A stretch of DNA of 64,000 nt from DATEVL01 sp035281845 (GTDB lineage: Bacteria > Chloroflexota > Anaerolineae > Anaerolineales > E44-bin32): contig DATEVL010000038.1 in assembly GCA_035281845.1 (NCBI GenBank), forward strand, positions 23,676-87,675. The letters are read 5' to 3'. The notes under the pieces were generated by a model. That model was given only the letters and a program-made list of their open reading frames with translations, did no database searches and was not told where the DNA came from. Position numbers and translations under genes: made by a program. This document shows, piece after piece, positions 26,138 through 33,776 of this stretch (position 1 is the first letter of the stretch; each line of letters begins with the position of its first letter).

Positions 26138-27137
26138 GCAGGGCGAGGAGGGGATCCTGTGGATCGAGTAATCGGGCCGGCCCGCCGGGCGCGGCGGCGA
26201 GCACCCGCGACACTCCTGGGATGCGCCGAAGGCGGTCGGCCATTTCGTCGGCCACGTCCGCCGGGCACAGGCAGTGGACGTTGGGGCCTGCGTCGAGGGT
26301 GTAGCAGAGATTGTCGCCCTGCTCGCGCCAGGTCCGCACCGTCTGGATCACGGAGATGCTCGCCGGAGCCCAGTAGAGCAACGGGGGCGAGGAAGTCTGC
26401 ATGACCGCGTGCATCAGGTGGCAGTCGCGCTCGACCACTTCGACCAGGGAGGCGAAATCTCGGTCGAGCAGGGCGCGGCGGCATGCCTCGAGTCGGCTCG
26501 GGGCCGACGCGACTCGTGCCTCTTGCAGCGGGCTAGTGGCGGCGAGCTGATGTCCCTCGGTCGAACCGACGGCTTTGGGAACCGTCTCAACCAGGGCAAT
26601 GAGATCGACCAGCGCCCAATGACCGGGGTCGGCGATCGGCTCGGCGAAGGAGGTGCCATCGTCCTCGCCGGCACGCCACTCGACGTACCCGCCGAAAACC
26701 GACCGGCACGCCGAGCCGGAACCGCGGCGGGCGAGGCGTGAAAGGTCGGAGGCCGTCAGGTCGAGGCCAGCCGCGGCCGCCGCCGCCAGACTTAGGGCGG
26801 CGAAGGCCGAGGCCGAGGAAGCCAACCCTGCGCCAGAGGGAAAATCACTGGCGCTGACGACTTCTGCCGACGTGCCGACGCCCGCTCGCCCGCGGACAAG
26901 GTCGAGGTGCAGGACCACTCTCTGACGTTCGGCCGCCGTGGCCGGTCGTCGGTTGAGGGTGACCCGGTCCGTCGCCAATTCGGAGTCGAAGTGGACCCGC
27001 GTTACCGTGTGAAGCCCGGCCAGAGTCATCGAAATCGAGCCGTTCCGGGGAAGGCGAAGCGCGTCGTCGCGGTTGCCCCAATACTTGATGAGCGCCAGGT
27101 TGGGATGAGCGGCGGCTATCGCCGAGCCGGGTTTCAT
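26133..27137 (-). CDS. mvaD: Diphosphomevalonate decarboxylase family (MVD or phosphomevalonate decarboxylase)
   Basis: GHMP-kinase-fold enzyme of the mevalonate route to isopentenyl precursors. The 334-residue protein starts in family style (AAAHPNLALIKYWGNRD) from the ATG at 27137; a TTG 30 bases upstream is possible. Other motifs are the P-loop-like FPSGAGLASSASAFAAL, SGSACRSVFGGYVEW and YTLDAGPNVHCL with the catalytic Asp. In Roseiflexus, a member of this family acts on monophosphomevalonate, so the exact substrate is open. Located upstream of the rseP run on the same strand. Confidence 0.9.
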   Translation of the reverse strand: MKPGSAIAAAHPNLALIKYWGNRDDALRLPRNGSISMTLAGLHTVTRVHFDSELATDRVTLNRRPATAAERQRVVLHLDLVRGRAGVGTSAEVVSASDFPSGAGLASSASAFAALSLAAAAAAGLDLTASDLSRLARRGSGSACRSVFGGYVEWRAGEDDGTSFAEPIADPGHWALVDLIALVETVPKAVGSTEGHQLAATSPLQEARVASAPSRLEACRRALLDRDFASLVEVVERDCHLMHAVMQTSSPPLLYWAPASISVIQTVRTWREQGDNLCYTLDAGPNVHCLCPADVADEMADRLRRIPGVSRVLAAAPGGPARLLDPQDPLLALL

Positions 27138-27257
27138 GAGAGACGTCTCGTGTGAAGAGCCGGTCAAGGGGCGCCTTCGCCCCTGGTGTCGCTTCTGCGG
27201 ATGACTAAGACGTCTGAGATGATTCGTTCCAGAGAAGGACCCACTTGTCCGTCGTCG

Positions 27258-28025
27258 CTACGGGCGCGTATCGGCAACCCACTTCTCGACGCGCTCCGCC
27301 AGATGGGTTTGGGCGATCGGATCGGTGGGGAAGTAGGAAGCCGTCTCATCTTCTTCCGGAGCCATCGGCGACCGCAACGGCCCGACCGCCAGGAGTGGAA
27401 GGCGTGCGGCGCGCATCGCCTGCAGCGCGGTGCGGTGGTGGTTCAAGCGCGGGTCGAAAGGCGAAAGCAGAACGCCCAACAGGTCGAGGTCGGCGTTCAT
27501 TTCCTGGCGGATCTGCGCCAGGGTCGCCAAAAACAGCCACAGGCCGCGCACGTGAGTGACGTCGGGTTGGCTTGGGACCAACACCGCTTCGGCCGCTGTC
27601 AGCGCGTTCACTGTGAGCAGGCTCAAAGTGGAAGGGCAATCGATCAAGGCGATGTCGAAGTTGGCGCCGACCGAGCCCAGAACTTTTCGGACGACCATCT
27701 CTCGTCCGATGCGCGAGGCCATGCCGAGCTCGGTCGAGGCCATGGCCAAGTCGGCCGGCGCCAGAAACAAGTAGGTTCCCGGCACGACCTCGCGCAAGAC
27801 ATCCCACATCGCCACCGGGCCGGGCAGCGCGCCGCCCAGAACTTCAGCCAGGCTGGCCCCCGCCGTCGACTCGATGCCACAAAAGGTGGTGAGGCTGGCT
27901 TGCGGATCCAGATCGACCAGCAGGACGCGCCAACCCCGTTCGGCCATGATCATGCCCAGGGCGTGCGTTGTGGCGGTCTTACCCGAGCCGGCGCGGGGGT
28001 TGGCGATGGCGATCGTGCGCATCAT
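27258..28025 (-). CDS. ParA/Soj-like ATPase
   Basis: A 255-residue ParA-superfamily protein. The deviant Walker A motif reads NPRAGSGKTATT, so the usual signature lysine of KGGxGKT is Arg (R11) while K16 of the P loop remains. Walker A' DLDPQASLT, Walker B FDIALIDCPSTLSLLT and the SQPDVTHVRGL region are present. I chose the ATG at 28025 because the P loop begins 8 residues later. No ParB gene is next to it, so it may be an orphan positioning ATPase rather than the chromosome segregation protein. A near-palindrome lies 40-60 bases upstream. Confidence 0.88.
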   Translation of the reverse strand: MMRTIAIANPRAGSGKTATTHALGMIMAERGWRVLLVDLDPQASLTTFCGIESTAGASLAEVLGGALPGPVAMWDVLREVVPGTYLFLAPADLAMASTELGMASRIGREMVVRKVLGSVGANFDIALIDCPSTLSLLTVNALTAAEAVLVPSQPDVTHVRGLWLFLATLAQIRQEMNADLDLLGVLLSPFDPRLNHHRTALQAMRAARLPLLAVGPLRSPMAPEEDETASYFPTDPIAQTHLAERVEKWVADTRP

Positions 28026-28064
28026 GACGGTGAGCCGTCGGCTCGCCAAGTTTACACCAGCCGC

Positions 28065-28084
28065 GGTCAGAACCGTTTCTGACC
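28065..28084. promoter_or_regulatory. Near-palindrome upstream of parA-like gene, possible operator
   Basis: GGTCAGAA and TTCTGACC form 8-base arms around a short centre, 40 bases upstream of the start. It does not match the parS consensus. The rest of 28085-28348 has no gene; a degenerate piece of the TGCCCGAAGGGTGAG repeat seen at 8.9 kb lies at 28239-28262. Confidence 0.35.
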
Positions 28085-28321
28085 CGTCCTTTGAGCGGCA
28101 GAGAGCGCATGAAGCGGCTGACGGGCTTTTGTTTGAATCGCGGCCGACGGTCGAAGTGAAAAGAGATCCGGGGCCGCCGTCTTTTCGCCGGGCCCTACGT
28201 CCCCCGGGGGCGCGCCTTCGTCCAGACCCCTCCTGGGTATGCCCGAAGGGTGAGAGGGTGGCCGCCACGAAAGGGCACCATCGGGCGTCCCACGGGAAGG
28301 CGGCCACGACGCTCATAGGAA

Positions 28322-28343
28322 AAGACGCCCCGGTGGGCGTCTT
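28322..28343 (-). terminator. Intrinsic terminator of tRNA-His
   Basis: A 9-bp perfect stem (28322-28330 with 28335-28343) starts 6 bases after the tRNA on the minus strand and ends in TTTTCC. Confidence 0.8.
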
Positions 28344-28348
28344 GTTAG

Positions 28349-28421
28349 GGTGGGCGACGGGTTTCGAACCCGCAACCTTCCGGTCCACAGCCGGACGCTC
28401 TGCCATTGAGCTACGCCCACC
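28349..28421 (-). tRNA. tRNA-His(GTG)
   Basis: Cloverleaf on the minus strand: acceptor stem 28420-28414 with 28356-28350, anticodon GTG in loop CTGTGGA, T loop TTCGAAA. The discriminator is C (28349) and it faces an encoded G at position -1 (28421), the hallmark of tRNA-His. CCA is not encoded. It lies 150 bases downstream of hisS in the same direction. Confidence 0.97.
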
Positions 28422-28434
28422 ACGTTCGCGAGCA

Positions 28435-28440
28435 AGTATG
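28435..28440 (-). promoter_or_regulatory. Possible -10 of tRNA-His
   Basis: TGG-CATACT on the minus strand, 14 bases before the tRNA, resembles an extended -10. It lies at the edge of the repeat element and is a weak call. Confidence 0.35.
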
Positions 28441-28454
28441 CCACAAATGAAGAA

Positions 28455-28566
28455 GTGATCAGTGGTCAGTGGCCAGTGGTCGGTGGCGTAGCCGCAGCCT
28501 TTAGGCTGCGTCCGTGCCGCAGGCTAAGGCCTGCGGCTACCACTGGCTACTCATAACTGATGACGT
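28455..28566. repeat. GTGGTCAGTGG-type repeat element, copy 1
   Basis: The element starts with tandem variants of AGTGGTCAGTGGCCAGTGG and ends in their imperfect complement (ACCACTGGCTACTCATAACTG). Its centre holds two strong hairpins, 28494-28509 (GCAGCCTTTAGGCTGC) and 28516-28537 (GCCGCAGGCTAAGGCCTGCG). It separates hisS from tRNA-His. Related sequence is at 31654-31757 and 47247-47354. Confidence 0.75.
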
Positions 28567-28571
28567 GTCCT

Positions 28572-29846
28572 TCAAGAGTCCTTCGCGAGCAGAGCGCTAA
28601 CGCGCGCCAGCAGCTCGTTCCGGGCGATCGACTCTTGCGAGCCGTCGCGCAGGTCCTTGAGGGCGAGCTCGCCGCGCTCGATCTCGCGGGAGCCGATGAT
28701 CAGCGCCAGAGGGATGCCTTGTCGATCGGCGTACTTGAGCTGGCGAGGCAGACGGTCCGGGGCCGGATACCATTCCGCGGACCAACCGGCCCGGCGCAGA
28801 TCGCTGGAGGCGCGTAGCGATTCGAGTCGGGCCGCTTCGTCGACCCAGCACACGAGGACCTGGGCCGGAGGCCGAGGTGTGCCGGGTGCGACGCCAACCT
28901 GTTCGATCAGCAAACCGATGGTGATGTCGCCCATCGCGAAGCCGGTGCCGGGCAGCCGATCGCCGCCGACGTCGGACACCAGGTTGTCGTAGCGGCCTCC
29001 GCCCAGGATCGCGCGAAAGCGACCGTCGGGATCGCGGGCTTCGAACACCGTGCCGGTGTAGTAATCGAGCCCGCGGACGATGGTCGGGTCGAACCGCAGA
29101 TACTCCGCGCAGCCGAGCGCCTCGGCCGCCTCGAAGAAGGTTCGCAGCTCGGGCGACTCCTTCCAGCCGTCGGGATCCTCCAGAAGGCGAGATAGCCCGG
29201 CGACCGAGGGGCGGGGTAGGCCCAGCTCTTCCCCGTAGGCCAGCCACTCGCTCGACGACATCTTATCCCGTCGATCGACCAACCGGAAAGCAGCCGGCAG
29301 TTGCTGGCGGCCGATCCCGAGGGAAAGATACTTCCCTTCCGCCAACCCCCGGTTGTTGACGAGCAGCCCGATCTTATCCGGCCCGAGACCGACGGCGCGA
29401 AATAACGCCACGGCAATGGCGGCAATTTCGGCGTCGGCCTCGGCCGACTCGACGCCTAAGAGGTCGATATTCCATTGGAAGAACTCGCGCGAGCGGCCTT
29501 TCTGCGGCTTCTCATAGCGCCAGATCGGACCGAAGGACCACCAGCGGATCGGCCGCGGCAGGCTGTTGCTCCGGGCAGCGACCATGCGAGCCAGCGACGG
29601 GGTTAGCTCCGGGCGTAACGCGATCTCGTCCCCACCCTTGTCGCGGAAGACGTAGGCCTGTTCTTTCACGAGCTCGTCGCCGGACTTGGCCGCGTACAGC
29701 TCGAGCCGTTCCAGGAACGGCGCTTCGTATTCGCGGTAACCGAACGATTGTGAGATCTGCCGCACCTTGTCGTAGAGCCAGTTGCGGAAGGCCATCGCCT
29801 CCGGATAGAAGTCGCGGGTCCCTTTGACGGGCGGAATGGCGGGCAT
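28572..29846 (-). CDS. hisS: Histidyl-tRNA synthetase
   Basis: Class II synthetase charging tRNA-His. The 424-residue protein starts MPAIPPVKGTRDFYPEAM; the ATG at 29846 has GGAG about 8 bases upstream, and the longer TTG-started frame would read through the terminator-like hairpin in the leader. Motif 2 region RPELTPSLARMVA, WSFGPIWRYEKPQKGR, the histidine-specific motifs GLDYYTGTVFE and GGGRYDNLV, and a C-terminal anticodon-binding domain are present. Expression is probably controlled by the leader peptide and attenuator at 29866-29969. Confidence 0.96.
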   Translation of the reverse strand: MPAIPPVKGTRDFYPEAMAFRNWLYDKVRQISQSFGYREYEAPFLERLELYAAKSGDELVKEQAYVFRDKGGDEIALRPELTPSLARMVAARSNSLPRPIRWWSFGPIWRYEKPQKGRSREFFQWNIDLLGVESAEADAEIAAIAVALFRAVGLGPDKIGLLVNNRGLAEGKYLSLGIGRQQLPAAFRLVDRRDKMSSSEWLAYGEELGLPRPSVAGLSRLLEDPDGWKESPELRTFFEAAEALGCAEYLRFDPTIVRGLDYYTGTVFEARDPDGRFRAILGGGRYDNLVSDVGGDRLPGTGFAMGDITIGLLIEQVGVAPGTPRPPAQVLVCWVDEAARLESLRASSDLRRAGWSAEWYPAPDRLPRQLKYADRQGIPLALIIGSREIERGELALKDLRDGSQESIARNELLARVSALLAKDS

Positions 29847-29865
29847 CTGTTCGACTCCAGGAATG

Positions 29866-29888
29866 AAAAACGGCGGGGTGCCCCGCCG
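29866..29888 (-). terminator. Attenuator (intrinsic terminator) in the hisS leader
   Basis: On the minus strand an 8-bp GC stem CGGCGGGG/CCCCGCCG with a CA turn (29888-29871) is followed at once by TTTTT. It lies about 20 bases before the hisS ATG and about 85 bases after the predicted start point, in the position of a transcription attenuator. Confidence 0.75.
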
Positions 29889-29918
29889 CCGACTCAAATG
29901 CTCGGGCGCTCTGCGAGG

Positions 29919-29969
29919 CTACTCCCCGGGATCACCGGAAGACGCGTGATGGACGGATCCTTGCTTCAT
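29919..29969 (-). CDS. hisS leader peptide with tandem His codons
   Basis: A 16-residue open frame MKQGSVHHASSGDPGE begins with ATG at 29969 and ends with TAG at 29919. Codons 7-8 are CAT CAC, two adjacent histidines. The ATG is 10 bases after the TATACT box, so the peptide would be translated from the very 5' end of the transcript like other near-leaderless genes here. The stop lies 30 bases before the terminator hairpin. This is the arrangement of a ribosome-mediated attenuator sensing charged tRNA-His. Too short to be sure from sequence alone. Confidence 0.6.
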   Translation of the reverse strand: MKQGSVHHASSGDPGE

Positions 29970-29978
29970 TCCGTCCAG

Positions 29979-29984
29979 AGTATA
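29979..29984 (-). promoter_or_regulatory. Extended -10 of hisS
   Basis: TGC-TATACT on the minus strand gives an extended -10; the predicted start point is about 29972, leaving a leader of about 126 bases before hisS. Confidence 0.6.
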
Positions 29985-30057
29985 GCACGGGCCCCGACAG
30001 GAACCCCTGCCTCGCGGCTTGGGCCGGGGCCACGCCGCGCGGTCTCGGCCCGCGGGG

Positions 30058-31602
30058 CTAGGCCGAAGGCAGCCAATCGTCGCGGCGAATCAGCCGCACC
30101 AGCGACGCCAGGTGCGGAGTCAGGATGGTGTCGCCCTCGACCAACGGCACCTGCTCGCGGACTTGCGCCAGAATCGCCTTCACGCCGGCGCCGGGGGACC
30201 GCGCCGGCTCGGCGCGATGCCGAAGGTCGAGCGCCTGAGCCGCCGCCAACAACTCGATGGCGACGATCTGTTCGACGTGGCCGATGACTTGCCCGAGCTC
30301 TCTCGCAGCGCTGGTGGCGTTGGCGTTGTGATCCTCTTGGTCGGCCGACGTGGGAAGCGACCGGACGCTGGCCGGAGACGCCAGACCCTGGTTCTCCAGA
30401 ACGAGTGAAGCCGCCGTGTACTGCAGCATCATCAGACCCGATTCCAGCCCGGCGCGCTGCGGCCTTGCCACCAACATCGGCGGCAGGCCGGCGTTGGTAT
30501 GGCCGGAGAGCAGACGGAAGACACGGCGCTCGGAAAGCGCTCCGATCTCGGCGGCAGCGATCTTCAGGTAGTCATTGATCAGACCGACGGGCTCGCCGTG
30601 GAAGTTGCCTCCGGAAACGGGCGTGTCCCCGAAGAAGAGAGGGTTGTCGGTCGCCGAGTTCACTTCGCGCACCGCGACTTGTTCAGCGAAGCCCAGAATT
30701 TCCCATGCCGGCCCGATGACCTGCGGGATGCAGCGCAGGCTGTAGGCGTCCTGCACTTGATCGCCCGAATCCACCAGTCGGCTGCCAGCCGTGAGCTGTC
30801 GCAGCCGTAATGCGACGCGCTGTTGCCCAGGGTGGGGGCGGGCAGCGTGCAGGCGCTCGTCGAGCGCGCCCGAGGCGCCGAGGAGAGCCTCGAACGACAT
30901 CGCCGCGGCCGCTTCAGCAGCGGCCAACAGACGTTTCAGGTCGCCGCACGACAACGCCAACAGGCCCGCGGCGAAGGTCGCTCCATTCGTCAGCGCCAGG
31001 CCGTCCTTCGGACCGAGGCGGACCGGTGCGAGTCGAGCCCGACGGACGGCTTCCCTGAGGGGAAGCGAAGTGTCGCCGAGCCAGCCCTCCGGCTCGTCCG
31101 GCACAAGATCCGGCGCCATGAGAGCCAGCGCCAGATGCGCCAACGGTGCCAAGTCCCCCGACGATCCGAGCGACCCTTGGGACGGTATCGGAGGCGTGAC
31201 GCCGGCATTGAGCATTTCCAGAAGCGCCGCCACCGGCCCAAGGCCGACCCCCGAGAGCCCCAGCGCCAGAGTGTTGGCGCGCACCAGCATGGCCGCGCGC
31301 GTGACGTCGCGGGCGAATGGCGCGCCAAGACCGACGGCGTGGCTCAGAATCAAGTTGCGTGACAGGTCGGAGAGATCGGCGGCATCGACTCGTTGATTGG
31401 CGAAGATGCCGTATCCGGTGTTGACCCCATAAACGGGACCGTCGCCCTGCGCCAGACGGGCCACGACACGTGCCGACTCTTCGACGGCTTCTCGAGCGCT
31501 TGGCTGGAGCGACACCGTCGCGCCGCGACGGGCGACGGCCTCGATGGAACCAAGGCTAAGGGAGCGGCCGTCCAGTTCAACCGATTCGGTCTGCAGGGGC
31601 AT
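30058..31602 (-). CDS. hutH: Histidine ammonia-lyase
   Basis: Deaminates histidine to urocanate with the self-made MIO cofactor. The 514-residue protein has VYGVNTGYG (Tyr 58), NLILSHAVGLG with the His-lyase-type S87-H88, GSLGSSGDLAPL at the MIO site and QDAYSLRCIPQV with the substrate-carboxylate Arg. The MIO triad reads Ser147-Ser148-Gly149 where HutH normally has Ala-Ser-Gly. The other residues favour histidine over tyrosine or phenylalanine. No hutU, hutI or hutG is nearby, so the rest of the pathway is elsewhere or absent. The ATG at 31602 follows a TATAAT box by about 42 bases. Confidence 0.92.
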   Translation of the reverse strand: MPLQTESVELDGRSLSLGSIEAVARRGATVSLQPSAREAVEESARVVARLAQGDGPVYGVNTGYGIFANQRVDAADLSDLSRNLILSHAVGLGAPFARDVTRAAMLVRANTLALGLSGVGLGPVAALLEMLNAGVTPPIPSQGSLGSSGDLAPLAHLALALMAPDLVPDEPEGWLGDTSLPLREAVRRARLAPVRLGPKDGLALTNGATFAAGLLALSCGDLKRLLAAAEAAAAMSFEALLGASGALDERLHAARPHPGQQRVALRLRQLTAGSRLVDSGDQVQDAYSLRCIPQVIGPAWEILGFAEQVAVREVNSATDNPLFFGDTPVSGGNFHGEPVGLINDYLKIAAAEIGALSERRVFRLLSGHTNAGLPPMLVARPQRAGLESGLMMLQYTAASLVLENQGLASPASVRSLPTSADQEDHNANATSAARELGQVIGHVEQIVAIELLAAAQALDLRHRAEPARSPGAGVKAILAQVREQVPLVEGDTILTPHLASLVRLIRRDDWLPSA

Positions 31603-31643
31603 GAAGGAGCGTGGTCCGCACGGGGCGCGGGCGATTCCTGCGG

Positions 31644-31649
31644 ATTATA
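31644..31649 (-). promoter_or_regulatory. -10 box of hutH
   Basis: TATAAT on the minus strand, 42 bases before the hutH start. The repeat at 31654-31757 lies where a -35 would be. Confidence 0.55.
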
Positions 31650-31653
31650 CCAA

Positions 31654-31757
31654 CCAGTCACCGGTCATCAGTGACCAGCCATCAGTGACCAGTCATCAGT
31701 GATCAGTCATCAGAAACTGGCCCCTGGCAACTGGCCACTGGCAACTGGCCACTGGTC
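31654..31757. repeat. GTGGTCAGTGG-type repeat element, copy 2
   Basis: Tandem variants of CAGTGACCAGTCAT and CAACTGGCCACTGG fill the gap between hutH and the kinase gene. The units are 7-base related (TGACCAG, TGGCCAC) and belong to the family seen at 28455 and 47247. Confidence 0.75.
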
Positions 31758-33776
31758 TTATGGGCTTTGTTGGATGGGCAACCACAGACGGAGGCCAAGC
31801 TCTTCGATCTGGTTGGCCTCCAGGGATGAGCGCTCCTGAACGAGCTGCGTTCCCCACACGTCGGCGAGAAGGCGCAGCTCGTCGATCGTGTCGGCCGAGG
31901 CGATCTGCTTCGCCACCGAGAGCGAGTCCTCCGCCAACTGGATCGTCTCCGTGAGCTGGTCGACGAGCGAATGGAGGTTGGCCGCCCTGTCGTCGGAGAG
32001 TGCCGGGTTGGCCAGTTCGCTCTGCGCCAGCTCCTGCGCCAGTCTCAAGTACGCCAGCAGGCCATATCCGTCGCCTGGGTTGTCTGGCCGGCCATTCCCA
32101 TCGTAGTCACCGTACTCTGGCGAACCTTCTCCGGCAAGGACGTTGATACAGTGTTCAGCGTGCCCCTTGGCCCCCGCGATATCGTTCCCCGCAATGGATG
32201 TCAGCGAAAAGCCCAAATGCTTGTCATGGATGTCGGCTTGCGTCCGCAGGCCGTCCGCGATGCTGGCCGTGGTCGGGGCCCCTCGCGTGAAGTCGTCGAG
32301 GCGACGAATCTCTAGAAGGATCGCCTCGGGCGCCTGGGAGAAGTACAGAGTGGGGTTGGGGACTTCCGGCGCCGGGTCTGGACTAGGCTCGCGGCTGATG
32401 GCGAATTGGTCATACAGCGCCAGAAGGTTCCGACCTTGCGGTTCGACGAAGGTAACCGATAGGCCGCCCTGGGAGAACTGGGCCTCGGCGGACTGGAAGG
32501 GCATGTCGGGGCCGATCAACCAGGCGGCATAGTGCTCATCGGCATCAGGAGGCGGCACCTCGGCGATGATGGCCTGTAAAGACGAATCCAAGTAGATCGC
32601 CCCGCCGGGAACGGTGGCCGCTTCAACCGGAGGGGCGGATGTTGCGATCGGCTCTGCGATGTTCGTGGCGGGAGTGGAAGTTCCGGCGACGATCTCGCTC
32701 GGCCGCGGTGTTGCGCTGCTGGGGCCCCCGCCGGAGAGCGCGCTCAAGCCGAGCGCGCCGAGCAGGACGACCACACCCGCGATGCCTGCGATCCCAAGCC
32801 ACAGCGGTCGTATCCCTCGTCTCTGTTCCGCCGGAGGCGCCGGAGCGGATGTGGGGGCGGGTGAGGCGGAGGCAGGAGGACGGATGACCGTCGTGCTGGC
32901 CCCGGCGCGCGCCACCTGTCGGAAGGCCGACGCCAGGTCGCCTGCCTTCTGATAACGAGCGGACCGATCCTTCTGCAGCGCGCGGTCGACGATCGCCTGG
33001 ACACTCGGGCTGGTATTGGCCATCGGGGGCGGCGTCACGTTGGCTTGCTTGTAGAGGACCGAGGCGGTCGTATCCACCTCGGGATCGAAGGGAAGGGCCC
33101 CTTCCAGCATCTCATACAGCATGATGCCGAGGGAGTAGTTGTCGGATCTGGCATCCACCGTTTCGCCGCGCACCTGCTCGGGGCTCATGTACGCCGGCGT
33201 CCCGAGGACGGTGCCGGTCAGCGTTTGGGTGGTCGCGCCCCGGATGCGGGCGATGCCGAAGTCGGTCAGCACCGGCTCGCAATCGGGGGGCAGGGGGATC
33301 GACGCGGAGAGCGGCGTGGCCCCCTGTCGCAGGATTACGTTCGCCGGCTTCACATCCCGATGAACGATCCCCTGGCTGTGGGCGAAGTCCAGCGCCGAGG
33401 CGAGTCCGTTGAGCAAACGGCTGACGGTCTCGAGCGGCAGGCTGTGGCCGAGCTGATGTAATTCTTTCAGGTAGGCCGACATCGACAAGCCGCTCAACAA
33501 TTCCATAATGATGTACGGTTGCCCGTCGACCAAGTCGAGGTCGTAGACCTGGACGATGTTGGCATGGCGCGACAACCCGGAGACCGCTTTGGCTTCTTCG
33601 CGGAAACGACGCAGCAGGTCGTCATCTTCGGCAAGATGGCCCTGCAGGATCTTGACCGCTCGCTGGACGTTGAGGGTGGTGTGCACGCCGACGTAGACGT
33701 CGGCCATGCCGCCGCGTCCGATGAGCCGTTCGATCTTGACCTTCGAAAGAGTTCTTCCGATCCAGGGGTCGGTCAC
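31758..33776 (-). CDS. Ser/Thr protein kinase with anti-sigma-K-like ectodomain
   Basis: A 672-residue membrane kinase. Residues about 12-275 are a PknB-type domain: GRGGMADVYVG, HRDVKPANVIL, DFGIARI and GTPAYMSPEQVRG, all catalytic residues present. A Pro/Ala linker leads to one membrane helix (about 325-350). The outer part has a segment like the RskA anti-sigma-K fold (YAAWLIGPD ... YDQFAIS) and then a Ca-binding-like loop DYDGNGRPDNPGDG followed by long helices. The kinase could sense an outside signal through this ectodomain. Its ATG overlaps the stop of the MOSC gene by 4 bases. Confidence 0.9.
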   Translation of the reverse strand: MTDPWIGRTLSKVKIERLIGRGGMADVYVGVHTTLNVQRAVKILQGHLAEDDDLLRRFREEAKAVSGLSRHANIVQVYDLDLVDGQPYIIMELLSGLSMSAYLKELHQLGHSLPLETVSRLLNGLASALDFAHSQGIVHRDVKPANVILRQGATPLSASIPLPPDCEPVLTDFGIARIRGATTQTLTGTVLGTPAYMSPEQVRGETVDARSDNYSLGIMLYEMLEGALPFDPEVDTTASVLYKQANVTPPPMANTSPSVQAIVDRALQKDRSARYQKAGDLASAFRQVARAGASTTVIRPPASASPAPTSAPAPPAEQRRGIRPLWLGIAGIAGVVVLLGALGLSALSGGGPSSATPRPSEIVAGTSTPATNIAEPIATSAPPVEAATVPGGAIYLDSSLQAIIAEVPPPDADEHYAAWLIGPDMPFQSAEAQFSQGGLSVTFVEPQGRNLLALYDQFAISREPSPDPAPEVPNPTLYFSQAPEAILLEIRRLDDFTRGAPTTASIADGLRTQADIHDKHLGFSLTSIAGNDIAGAKGHAEHCINVLAGEGSPEYGDYDGNGRPDNPGDGYGLLAYLRLAQELAQSELANPALSDDRAANLHSLVDQLTETIQLAEDSLSVAKQIASADTIDELRLLADVWGTQLVQERSSLEANQIEELGLRLWLPIQQSP

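Noticed and set aside
28065..28084. parS centromere near the ParA-like gene
   Set aside because: The palindrome does not resemble the TGTTTCACGTGAAACA consensus and occurs once; there is no parB.
29847..29984. T-box riboswitch upstream of hisS
   Set aside because: No AGGGTGGNACCGCG-type T-box sequence is present; the His-His leader peptide explains the terminator better.
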